DNA of 64,000 nucleotides, from positions 8,439 through 72,438 of the forward strand of contig JBMNMN010000018.1 in assembly GCA_050953365.1 (NCBI GenBank), given 5' to 3'. This DNA is from UBA1426 sp050953365 (GTDB lineage: Bacteria; Bacillota; Clostridia; Peptostreptococcales; Anaerovoracaceae). Under the pieces are notes generated by a model, which was given only the letters and a program-made list of their open reading frames with translations, had not been told where the DNA came from and ran no database searches. Position numbers and translations under genes: made by a program. Position 1 is the stretch's first letter, and each line of letters opens with the position of its first letter. Below, piece by piece: positions 25,810-34,427 of this stretch.

Positions 25810-27240
25810 ATGAAGCTGGGTTATGAACTTACAATTGAACAGACTCAGAAGCTGGTTATGACTCCTGAATTGATCCAGGCCATCCAGTTGCTGCAATTTA
25901 ATACCCAAGAGCTGGAGAATTATGTGCAGGAGCAGCTCTTGACAAATCCTGTGCTGGAAAGGGCGGAGAAAGCAGACGGAGACAGCCCCGATACGGAACC
26001 CGGCGATGAAAGCGAAAAGGCAGCGGAAGGGACGGAGGAGATCAGAAAGGACCACGAATTCGACTGGGCTGAGCATTTTAAAGAGCATGGCTACGATGAT
26101 ATCAGCTACAGTATGGGTGTGGATAGCGATGAGCAAAACGATTACTCTTATGAGCAGTTTGTCTCTTCTGAGACCAGCCTGACAGACCATCTCATGATGC
26201 AGCTGGAGTTCGTATCCATGAAACCGGCTTGCAAGATGATCGCCCGGTATCTCATCGAATCCTTGGATGAAAACGGATATCTCACTTCTTCAATACAGGA
26301 AGTATGTCAGGTGTTCCGGGCCAGGGAAGATAAAGTGCTGGAGGCTTTGGCTGTGATCCAGGGCTTTGAACCGGTGGGGGTCGGAGCAAGAGACTTAAAA
26401 GAGTGCCTGCTGATTCAGCTTAAGCATCGAGGAAAGGACAAGCCGGAAGCCAGGCTTATTGTGGAACACCATCTGGAGGATATTGCGGAAAATCGGTTGT
26501 CCAACATTTCCAAGGCCTTGGGTATTTCCGTAAAGGAAGTCCAGGCTATCAGCGATGAGATCAAGTCACTTGAACCCAAGCCCGGAAGGCAGTTCGGGAG
26601 AGCCGATGATAACCGCTACATTGTTCCCGATGTTACAGTGGAAAAGGTGGGAGATGAGTACGTCATCATTGTGAACGACAGTACTGCTCCCAGGCTGAAT
26701 ATCAGCCCCTATTACCAGAAGATGCTTATGGAAGCGGACAAAGACTCGAACATTTCCAAGTTTCTATCAAGCAGGCTAAACTCTGCGCTTTGGCTGATTC
26801 GCAGCATAGAACAGAGACGTCAGACCATCTACAACGTTGTGAAAGCAGTGGTAAGCTACCAACGCGATTTCCTGGATTACGGTCCCAAGCATTTGAAAAC
26901 CCTTACGCTAAAACAAATTGCGGATGAAGTGGGCATTCATGAGTCCACGGTCAGCCGGTCGATTAACGGGAAATATATGCAGACGCCTCGAGGTCTCTTT
27001 GAAATCAAGTATTTCTTTACAAGCGGCGTTACCGGAAACGACGGTTCCAGCATTGCTTCCGAAAGCATTAAAGCCATAATTCGGGAAATGGTGGAAAATG
27101 AGGACCCGAGAGCGCCTCTCTCCGACCAGGCCATTGCGGATTCCATGGCTGAGTGCGGCATAGAAATATCCAGAAGAACCATAGCAAAGTACAGAGATGA
27201 GATGAACCTTCCTTCATCTACCAAGCGGAAACGGTTTTGA
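25810..27240 (+). CDS. rpoN: RNA polymerase sigma-54 factor
   Basis: Directs transcription from -24/-12 promoters with AAA+ activators. The 476-residue protein has the Gln/Leu-rich region I (TPELIQAIQLLQFNTQELENY from about 17), an acidic region II (about 55-105), the core-binding domain, the HTH and the RpoN box (RRTIAKYRDE, 455-464). It lies immediately upstream of the gap operon, a typical clostridial position. No sigma-54 activator gene and no convincing -24/-12 promoter were found in the window, so its targets are elsewhere. Confidence 0.95.
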   Translation: MKLGYELTIEQTQKLVMTPELIQAIQLLQFNTQELENYVQEQLLTNPVLERAEKADGDSPDTEPGDESEKAAEGTEEIRKDHEFDWAEHFKEHGYDDISYSMGVDSDEQNDYSYEQFVSSETSLTDHLMMQLEFVSMKPACKMIARYLIESLDENGYLTSSIQEVCQVFRAREDKVLEALAVIQGFEPVGVGARDLKECLLIQLKHRGKDKPEARLIVEHHLEDIAENRLSNISKALGISVKEVQAISDEIKSLEPKPGRQFGRADDNRYIVPDVTVEKVGDEYVIIVNDSTAPRLNISPYYQKMLMEADKDSNISKFLSSRLNSALWLIRSIEQRRQTIYNVVKAVVSYQRDFLDYGPKHLKTLTLKQIADEVGIHESTVSRSINGKYMQTPRGLFEIKYFFTSGVTGNDGSSIASESIKAIIREMVENEDPRAPLSDQAIADSMAECGIEISRRTIAKYRDEMNLPSSTKRKRF

Positions 27241-27343
27241 TGAGAAATAAAAGGCTCCATCAAATGCCTTTCAAATAACTACATAGTTTGAATCGGGGTT
27301 CCTCAGATCCCATGCAAATATAATATTAATGGAGGAATACAAA

Positions 27344-28354
27344 ATGAAGACAAAAGTAGGAATAAACGGTTTTGGGAGAATAGGAAGAAACGCATTTAAG
27401 ATCGCGGTAGAAAAGAGCGATGCATTTGATATCGTTGCAATCAATGATATTACAGATCCGAAGACCCTGGCGCATCTGTTGAAATATGACAGCTGTTTCA
27501 GCAAGTTCGAAGGCACCGTAGAGGCGAAAGAGGATGCCATCGTAGTAAACGGCAAGGAAATTAAGATCCTGGCTGAGAGAAATCCGGAAGAACTGCCCTG
27601 GAAAGAGTTGGGCGTAGATGTTGTACTGGAGTCCACAGGACTTTTTACAAAGAGAGCCGATGCGGAGAAACATATCAAAGCAGGAGCCAAAAAGGTTATC
27701 ATTTCTGCGCCGGCAACGGGCGAAGACATTACAATCGTCATGGGTGTGAACGACGATAAGTACGATCCGGCAAACCACCATATCATTTCTAACGCATCCT
27801 GCACCACCAACTGCCTGGCGCCCCTTGCAAAGGTTGTCGATGAAGAGTTTGGCATCGAGAGAGGATTAATGACAACGATTCACTCCTACACCAACGATCA
27901 GAAGATCTTAGACCTGCCGCATAAAGATCTGAGGAGAGCAAGAGCAGCAGCCGTATCCATGATTCCTACGACAACAGGAGCGGCCAAAGCGGTTTCTTTA
28001 GTGTTGCCTCAGCTGCAGGGAAAACTCAACGGAATGGCCATTCGCGTACCCACCCCGGCTGTGTCTCTGGTCGATGTTGTTTTTGAATTGAAGCAGGACA
28101 CCAGTAAAGAAGCAGTCAACGAAGCATTCATGAGAGCGTCTGAGGGAGAGATGAAAGGCATTCTCGGTTATTGCGACGAGCCTCTTGTATCGGTGGATTT
28201 CAAACAGGATGAAAGATCCTCCATTATCGATGCCCTGTCCACCATGGTCATTGAAGGAAATATGCTCAAAGTGCTTTCCTGGTATGACAATGAATGGGGC
28301 TATTCCAACCGTGTGGTGGATGTGATCCAAATGGTAATCAATAAAGGTTTATAA
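27344..28354 (+). CDS. gap: Glyceraldehyde-3-phosphate dehydrogenase (NAD-dependent, type I)
   Basis: Glycolytic oxidation of glyceraldehyde-3-phosphate. The 336-residue protein has the NAD loop GFGRIGRN at 9-16, Asp35 (typical of NAD preference) and the catalytic Cys153 in ASCTTNCLAP. The start at 27344 follows GGAGGAATAC. A TATAAT hexamer (27319-27324) lies too close to the ribosome-binding site to be a likely promoter. It leads gap-pgk-tpiA-eno. A cggR repressor gene, usual between rpoN and gap in Clostridia and bacilli, is absent. Confidence 0.96.
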   Translation: MKTKVGINGFGRIGRNAFKIAVEKSDAFDIVAINDITDPKTLAHLLKYDSCFSKFEGTVEAKEDAIVVNGKEIKILAERNPEELPWKELGVDVVLESTGLFTKRADAEKHIKAGAKKVIISAPATGEDITIVMGVNDDKYDPANHHIISNASCTTNCLAPLAKVVDEEFGIERGLMTTIHSYTNDQKILDLPHKDLRRARAAAVSMIPTTTGAAKAVSLVLPQLQGKLNGMAIRVPTPAVSLVDVVFELKQDTSKEAVNEAFMRASEGEMKGILGYCDEPLVSVDFKQDERSSIIDALSTMVIEGNMLKVLSWYDNEWGYSNRVVDVIQMVINKGL

Positions 28355-28367
28355 TAGAGGGATACCG

Positions 28368-29555
28368 ATGAAAAAAACCATTCGAGACATAGACGTTCGA
28401 GGCAAGCGCGTAATCGTGCGCTGTGATTTTAACGTGCCTCAAGATGAGAACGGAAAAATAACCGATGACAGCCGGATCGTGGCCTCCCTGCCTACTATAA
28501 AGTATCTGATAGAAAAGGGCGCAAAAATTATTCTGATGTCTCACTTGGGAAGGCCAAAGGGAGAGCCGGATATGAAGTACAGCCTGCAGCCCGTGGCGGA
28601 GAGACTGTCTTCCATTTTAGGACAAGATGTTCAGTTTCTCAGCAAGCCGCAAGTAGTGACGGATGAGATCCGCGAATGTGCTGCCTGGCTGAAACCGGGA
28701 CAGATCCTGCTGCTTGAAAACGTCCGTTTCCGGAAGGAAGAGACGAAAAACGATCCTTCTTTCTCAAAGGAACTGGCAGAACTGGCGGATATTTTTGTGA
28801 ACGATGCCTTTGGCTCGGCTCATAGAGCCCACTGCTCGACAACGGGAATTGCGGAGTATCTTCCCGGCGTTTCAGGATTCCTTATGGAAAAGGAACTGGA
28901 ATTTCTCGGCGACACCGTAGAGAACCCCAAGAGACCATTCTTGGCCATCATGGGAGGCGCAAAAGTCAGCGACAAGATCCCCGTCATTGAGAATTTGTTG
29001 AAAAAGGTGGACGTGCTTATCATCGGTGGCGGTATGGCTTATACATTTTTGAAAGCCCAGGGATATGAAATCGGTAAGTCGCTTTTGGAAGAAGATATGA
29101 TGGAAATGGCCTTGTCTCTTCTTGCCAAAGCAAAAGAGCAAGGGGTCACTCTGTTGCTTCCCGTAGATGTTCTGGCGGCCAAGGAGTTCAGTAACGATGC
29201 GGAAGCAGCCTATTATGACATCCATCGGATGCCGTCGGATCGGCTGGGGCTTGATATCGGAGAAAAGACAGCGAACCTGTTTAAGAGTGAGATCGAAAAG
29301 GCGGCCACCATCGTTTGGAACGGGCCCATGGGCGTGTTTGAGATGCCCAACTTCGCAAAAGGAACAAAAGCCATAGCGGAAGCCATGGCTGTAAGCGAAG
29401 GAACTACCGTTATCGGCGGAGGCGACTCTGCTGCCGCAGTACGCCAGTTTGGGCTGGCCGATAAAATGACGCACATTTCTACCGGTGGCGGAGCTTCTCT
29501 AGAGTTTTTAGAAGGAAAAGTCCTGCCCGGCGTAGCTGCCTTACAGGATAAATAA
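28368..29555 (+). CDS. pgk: Phosphoglycerate kinase
   Basis: Substrate-level ATP formation from 1,3-bisphosphoglycerate. The 395-residue protein has normal length, with RCDFNVP and HLGRPKG in the N-domain, and the nucleotide-binding block GPMGVFE and GGGDSAAA in the C-domain. It follows gap by 13 bases. Confidence 0.96.
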   Translation: MKKTIRDIDVRGKRVIVRCDFNVPQDENGKITDDSRIVASLPTIKYLIEKGAKIILMSHLGRPKGEPDMKYSLQPVAERLSSILGQDVQFLSKPQVVTDEIRECAAWLKPGQILLLENVRFRKEETKNDPSFSKELAELADIFVNDAFGSAHRAHCSTTGIAEYLPGVSGFLMEKELEFLGDTVENPKRPFLAIMGGAKVSDKIPVIENLLKKVDVLIIGGGMAYTFLKAQGYEIGKSLLEEDMMEMALSLLAKAKEQGVTLLLPVDVLAAKEFSNDAEAAYYDIHRMPSDRLGLDIGEKTANLFKSEIEKAATIVWNGPMGVFEMPNFAKGTKAIAEAMAVSEGTTVIGGGDSAAAVRQFGLADKMTHISTGGGASLEFLEGKVLPGVAALQDK

Positions 29556-29580
29556 GGCATAGCAATAGGAGGAAGGAAAA

Positions 29581-30327
29581 TTGAGAAAACCCTTTATAGC
29601 CGGAAATTGGAAAATGCACAAAACTGTAAAAGAGGCAGCAGAATTTGCTCAGGCATTTAAAGAATCCTACGAGGCTTCGGATGTGCAAGTGGCAATCTGT
29701 GCGCCTTTCACTCAGTTAGCCGCTTTGGTAGAGGCTTTAAAAGGAACAGGCATCAAAGTCGGCGCGCAGAATATGCACTTTGAGAAGGAAGGAGCATTTA
29801 CCGGTGAAATATCCGGCGCCATGTTGAAAGAATTAGGTGTGGATTACTGCATTATCGGTCATTCCGAAAGAAGGCAATACTTTGGGGAGACGGATGAAAC
29901 GGTAAATAAGAAATTGCATGCCGCATTTAATAATGATATCCTTCCCATTCTCTGCGTCGGCGAAGTGCTTAAGGAAAGGGATGAAGGAAGAGCCTTGGAA
30001 GTGGTCTCCGCTCAGACAAAGGCCGCATTAACGGGTCTTGATGCCGAACAGGTGGAAAAGCTCACCGTGGCCTATGAGCCTGTATGGGCCATCGGTACGG
30101 GACGCAATGCTACACCGGAGCAGGCGGATGAAATGTGCGGCCATATCCGCAGGGTTATTGCGGATCTTTACGGCGAGGAAGTTGCCGAAAATGTAATTAT
30201 TCAATATGGCGGAAGCGTGAAGCCGGGTAACATATCGGAACTGATGAACATGTATGAGATCGACGGAGCCTTGGTAGGCGGAGCCAGTCTGAAGCCTGAC
30301 GAATTTATGGAAATTGTGAACTTTTAG
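29581..30327 (+). CDS. tpiA: Triosephosphate isomerase
   Basis: Interconverts the two triose phosphates. Catalytic residues are intact: Lys11 (GNWK), His94 (IIGHSERR) and Glu166 (AYEPVWAIG). At 248 residues the length is normal. The start is TTG, preceded by AGGAGGAAGG; no ATG gives a complete N-terminus. Confidence 0.96.
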   Translation: MRKPFIAGNWKMHKTVKEAAEFAQAFKESYEASDVQVAICAPFTQLAALVEALKGTGIKVGAQNMHFEKEGAFTGEISGAMLKELGVDYCIIGHSERRQYFGETDETVNKKLHAAFNNDILPILCVGEVLKERDEGRALEVVSAQTKAALTGLDAEQVEKLTVAYEPVWAIGTGRNATPEQADEMCGHIRRVIADLYGEEVAENVIIQYGGSVKPGNISELMNMYEIDGALVGGASLKPDEFMEIVNF

Positions 30328-30339
30328 GAGGAAAAGAAT

Positions 30340-31632
30340 ATGTGCTATATAGAAGACATACTGGCGAGAGAAGTGCTGGATTCAAGAGGAAATCCCACCG
30401 TTGAGGTGGAGGTGTTTCTCAGCGACGGGTCTGCGGGTAGAGCCATCGTACCTTCCGGCGCTTCCACCGGCGCTTACGAAGCCATTGAGCTGAGAGACGG
30501 CGAGAAGGACAGGTTTCTCGGCAAAGGAGTCCTGAAAGCGGTGGACAACGTAAATGAGATCATTGCGCCGGAGCTCATCGGATGGAACGTATATGATCAG
30601 GTGGGTCTGGATAAGCTCATGATTGATCTGGATGGGACTTCCAATAAGGGCAAGCTGGGGGCAAATGCGATCCTTGCCGTTTCAATGGCTGCAGCTCATG
30701 CTGCTGCGGAGAGCGTAGGACTTCCGTTGTATCAATATATAGGCGGCATCAATGCCAAAGTATTGCCTGTGCCCATGATGAACATCCTCAACGGCGGCGC
30801 ACATGCGGACAACAACGTGGACATTCAGGAATTTATGGTTATGCCCGTAGGAGCGAAAAGCTTCCGCGAAGCGCTGCGCATGGGAGTCGAGGTGTTCCAC
30901 AACCTTAAGGCTGTTCTAAAAAGCAAAGGTCTAAATACGGCGGTAGGGGATGAAGGCGGTTTTGCGCCCAATCTTACATCAAATGAAGAAGCCATCCGCG
31001 TAATTGTTGAAGCCATCGAAAAAGCAGGTTACGTACCGGGACAAGACGTCAAGATCGCATTGGACGTAGCGGCTTCGGAAATGTACGACTCCGAGACGGG
31101 ACTTTACCATCTTGCGGGGGAAGGCGTTAAGAAAACAGCCCGGGAGATGGTGGAATACTATGATATGCTGGCCGGCAAGTATCCGATTATTTCCATAGAG
31201 GACGGCCTTTCGGAAGACGATTGGGAGGGCTGGAAGTATATGACGGATAAGCTGGGTAAAAAGCTGCAGCTGGTAGGAGACGATTTCTTTGTAACGAACA
31301 CGGAGAGGCTGGCAAAAGGCATTGAGGCGAATGCTGCCAACTCCATACTGATAAAAGTCAACCAGATCGGCACTTTGACAGAAACCCTGGATGCCATTGA
31401 AATGGCCAAAAGAGCGGGCTACACAGCTGTGATTTCTCACAGATCCGGAGAAAGCGAAGATGTTACCATAGCAGACCTTGCCGTGGCTGTCAATGCGGGC
31501 CAGATCAAGACGGGAGCTCCCTCGAGAACAGATCGGGTGGCCAAGTACAACCAGCTGCTTCGTATCGAAGAGCAACTGGAATTAAGCGCACAATATGCAG
31601 GTAAAGATGCTTTTTACAACTTGAAGAAATGA
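30340..31632 (+). CDS. eno: Enolase
   Basis: Dehydrates 2-phosphoglycerate to phosphoenolpyruvate; also a degradosome component in some Firmicutes. The 430-residue protein has SGASTGAYEA, the magnesium ligands in SIEDGL and GDDFFVTN, and catalytic Lys in IKVNQIGT. It follows tpiA directly (12 bases). Phosphoglycerate mutase, usually gpmI between these two genes in Firmicutes, is missing here and must be encoded elsewhere. Confidence 0.96.
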   Translation: MCYIEDILAREVLDSRGNPTVEVEVFLSDGSAGRAIVPSGASTGAYEAIELRDGEKDRFLGKGVLKAVDNVNEIIAPELIGWNVYDQVGLDKLMIDLDGTSNKGKLGANAILAVSMAAAHAAAESVGLPLYQYIGGINAKVLPVPMMNILNGGAHADNNVDIQEFMVMPVGAKSFREALRMGVEVFHNLKAVLKSKGLNTAVGDEGGFAPNLTSNEEAIRVIVEAIEKAGYVPGQDVKIALDVAASEMYDSETGLYHLAGEGVKKTAREMVEYYDMLAGKYPIISIEDGLSEDDWEGWKYMTDKLGKKLQLVGDDFFVTNTERLAKGIEANAANSILIKVNQIGTLTETLDAIEMAKRAGYTAVISHRSGESEDVTIADLAVAVNAGQIKTGAPSRTDRVAKYNQLLRIEEQLELSAQYAGKDAFYNLKK

Positions 31633-31738
31633 GCAATACAGCCGGGAGTTAATAATTAACTGATTTTCGTAAAACTCCTTGATTTCTAATTATTCATGTG
31701 TTAATCTGTAGTAGTTCTACAACTAAGGAGGTGTACTG

Positions 31739-31969
31739 GTGAAAATCGCGCTGATGATTATCCTTTCTATTGCCAGCATAGTGCTCATTGCCAGCATTTT
31801 GCTTCAGTCAGGAAAAAGTGCAGGTCTGGCTGGATCGATAGGAGGCGGAGCCGAACAGCTTTTCGGCAAGAAGAAAGGCAGAGGATATGATGCTATACTC
31901 AGCAAAGTCAGTATAGTGGGGGCAATTTGCTTTATTCTATGCTCACTGGCTCTGGTGGCAATCGAATAG
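31739..31969 (+). CDS. secG: Preprotein translocase subunit SecG
   Basis: A 76-residue protein with two membrane helices (about 2-22 and 53-74) and the family linker SGKSAGLAGSIGGGAEQLFGKKKG. It belongs to the SecYEG channel. The start is GTG after AAGGAGGTG. A 9-bp hairpin with one wobble (31998-32019) follows the stop but has no T-run. Confidence 0.92.
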   Translation: MKIALMIILSIASIVLIASILLQSGKSAGLAGSIGGGAEQLFGKKKGRGYDAILSKVSIVGAICFILCSLALVAIE

Positions 31970-31997
31970 TAAAATATAATTGTATGGAATACAGCGT

Positions 31998-32019
31998 AAG
32001 AGGTGCCGAGGCGCCTCTT
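31998..32019 (+). terminator. Weak hairpin between secG and hppA
   Basis: AAGAGGTGC pairs with GCGCCTCTT (one U-G wobble) around CGAG. No T-run follows, so transcription may continue into hppA. Confidence 0.4.
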
Positions 32020-32048
32020 GCTCTGTTGGGAAGGAGGTTGTTTTCTAG

Positions 32049-34073
32049 ATGGACTTGCTTACGATTATTGTACCCATATGTGCAATCGTTTCGCTTATCG
32101 TTGCTTACGCTCTCGCTTCATGGATTGGTAAACTAGACGTAGGAACGGACAGAATGAGCGAAATCTCCGGCTATATCCGGGTAGGCGCCATGGCTTTTCT
32201 TAAAAGGGAATACAGGTATATGGCTGTTGTTATAGCCATTATTTTTATGGTACTCGGTATCTTTATTAATTGGCTAACGGCAGTTTTTTTTGTTTTCGGA
32301 GCTTTATTTTCCGTACTTGCCGGTTTCTTTGGTATGTCGGTGGCAACGAAAGGCAACGTGCGCACGGCCAATGCTGCAAGAGATGGCAGTATGCCAAAGG
32401 CTCTTAAAGTGGCATTTCGAAGCGGCGCCGTTATGGGCCTTTCCGTTGTGGGATTAGGCGTGCTGGGACTTGGAATTATTTTTATGGTTATGGATGTTGC
32501 TTCGGCTGATTATATAACGGGCTTCGGTCTGGGCGCTTCTTCCATGGCTCTGTTTGGCCGTGTCGGCGGTGGTATTTATACCAAGGCTGCAGATGTAGGG
32601 GCGGATCTTGTCGGTAAAGTAGAAGCAGGCATTCCGGAAGATGACCCGAGAAATCCTGCGGTAATTGCCGACAACGTAGGAGACAATGTAGGTGACGTAG
32701 CCGGTATGGGCTCCGACCTTTTTGAGTCCTATGTTGGTTCTATCATTTCCGCTATTACGTTGGCTGTCATTATCCCCGAGGTAGTTCCGAAAGTTGGAGG
32801 TTCGTTTGTATTGGATTCCTTTATCGGTTCCATATTCCCCTTGACTCTGTCGGCTATCGGAATACTCGCCTCTATTCTTGGCGTTATGATGGTTAGAGGA
32901 AAAGAAGGCGGCAATCCTGCATCTGCTCTTAATGCGGGCACCTACACCAGCAGCGCCATAGTGGTTGTTGCATCCATTATTATGAGTAAGCTCATGTTCG
33001 GCAATTTCAATTGCGCCATTGCCATTATCGCCGGCCTTGCTGTGGGTGTGGCCATCGGAAAGATTACAGAAATCTATACATCCAGCGATTTCAGCCACGT
33101 GAAGAAAATTGCTGAGCAGAGCCAGACGGGTTCTGCCACCACCATCATCAGTGGCTATGCCGTAGGTATGCTTTCCACCGTATGGCCAATTGTCTGCATT
33201 GCTGTAGGAATTCTTGTAGCAGATGCGTTTGCCGGGCTTTACGGAATTGCTTTAGCGGCAGTAGGCATGCTTTCTACAACGGGGATGGTTGTAGCCGTTG
33301 ATGCTTACGGCCCCGTGTCCGATAACGCAGGCGGAATTGCTGAGATGTCTGAGCTTCCTCACGATGTAAGAAATATTACGGACAAGCTGGATGCAGTGGG
33401 AAATACCACGGCGGCCATCGGCAAAGGATTTGCCATCGGCTCCGCTGCGCTTACGGCTCTGGCTCTCTTCGCCTCTTATTCGCAGGTTGTAGGACTTTCC
33501 GATATCAGTTTGCTCGACCCCATGGTTATCGCGGGTCTGTTTATCGGCGCCATGCTTCCTTTCCTATTCTCTGCAATGACCATGAATTCGGTAGGTAAAG
33601 CTGCAAATCAAATGATCGAAGAAGTAAGATGCCAGTTCAGAGATGATAAGGGGATTATGGAAGGTTCCTCAAAACCCGACTATGCAAGATGCGTGGATAT
33701 AAGCACCAGAGCTGCCTTAAAAGAGATGATGGCCCCCGGACTCTTGGCAATCATTGCGCCTTTGGCTGTGGGTATCATAATGGGACCCGGAGCATTGGGA
33801 GGCATGTTGGCAGGTGCGCTGGCTTCAGGTGTGCTTCTGGCAATTATGATGGCAAACGCAGGCGGCGCCTGGGATAACGCTAAAAAATACATCGAGGAAG
33901 GACATTACGGCGGAAAGGGCAGCGCTACTCATAAGGCGGCTGTTGTGGGAGATACGGTAGGCGATCCTTTCAAGGATACTTCCGGCCCGTCCATTAACAT
34001 CCTGATCAAACTCATGACCATTGTAGCGCTGGTATTTGCTGAGGTATTCGTTTCCATCGGCGGACTGCTTTAA
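32049..34073 (+). CDS. hppA: Membrane-bound, ion-pumping pyrophosphatase (K+-dependent type)
   Basis: Couples pyrophosphate hydrolysis to H+ or Na+ export, an energy-saving device frequent in anaerobes. The 674-residue protein has about 16 membrane helices and the substrate site DVGADLVGKVEAGIPEDDPRN followed by ADNVGDNVGD. The GNTTAAIGKG sequence has Ala where K+-independent enzymes have Lys, marking the K+-dependent subfamily; many of these pump Na+, but the ion cannot be decided here. A GGAAGGAGGT ribosome-binding site precedes the start. A terminator follows. Confidence 0.94.
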   Translation: MDLLTIIVPICAIVSLIVAYALASWIGKLDVGTDRMSEISGYIRVGAMAFLKREYRYMAVVIAIIFMVLGIFINWLTAVFFVFGALFSVLAGFFGMSVATKGNVRTANAARDGSMPKALKVAFRSGAVMGLSVVGLGVLGLGIIFMVMDVASADYITGFGLGASSMALFGRVGGGIYTKAADVGADLVGKVEAGIPEDDPRNPAVIADNVGDNVGDVAGMGSDLFESYVGSIISAITLAVIIPEVVPKVGGSFVLDSFIGSIFPLTLSAIGILASILGVMMVRGKEGGNPASALNAGTYTSSAIVVVASIIMSKLMFGNFNCAIAIIAGLAVGVAIGKITEIYTSSDFSHVKKIAEQSQTGSATTIISGYAVGMLSTVWPIVCIAVGILVADAFAGLYGIALAAVGMLSTTGMVVAVDAYGPVSDNAGGIAEMSELPHDVRNITDKLDAVGNTTAAIGKGFAIGSAALTALALFASYSQVVGLSDISLLDPMVIAGLFIGAMLPFLFSAMTMNSVGKAANQMIEEVRCQFRDDKGIMEGSSKPDYARCVDISTRAALKEMMAPGLLAIIAPLAVGIIMGPGALGGMLAGALASGVLLAIMMANAGGAWDNAKKYIEEGHYGGKGSATHKAAVVGDTVGDPFKDTSGPSINILIKLMTIVALVFAEVFVSIGGLL

Positions 34074-34150
34074 TGCAGCCTCCTATCTTCACTGCGAAAT
34101 CGGATTTAATAATCGAAATCTTGGCAGGATGGAAGATTTGTATTTGTAAC

Positions 34151-34181
34151 AAACAGGGCAATGTTTCTGCCCTGTTTTTTT
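34151..34181 (+). terminator. Rho-independent terminator of hppA
   Basis: AAACAGGGCA and TGCCCTGTTT pair over 10 bp around a 7-base loop and run into TTTTTT. Confidence 0.92.
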
Positions 34182-34427
34182 ATGTCTTCGTGAGCCATGA
34201 TTTCTGTTTTATAGCTTGTCCTTCCACGATTTCAATGGGGTATTTTAAAGTTCAGCAGAGCCTTATTGACTCTAACTGAGGAAACAAGAACTTACATTGT
34301 GAAACTTTTATTTGTGCTAAATTATGATACATTATAAAATTGATACTAGGTAGCGCAAACAGCATATACCGGCCGTTGTGCGAATGCCTCATTGAACCTG
34401 ACTTGTGCTACATAAGGAGGCTGAAAT
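34182..34427. other. Intergenic region upstream of the LuxR-type regulator
   Basis: No gene is supported in this 246-base stretch. TTGTGA (34298) and TATGAT (34323) are 19 bases apart and could be a weak promoter for the regulator. Nothing else was recognised. Confidence 0.3.

Noticed and set aside
31927..32136. 69-codon plus-strand frame between secG and hppA
   Set aside because: It overlaps both genes in another frame, has no ribosome-binding site and resembles nothing.
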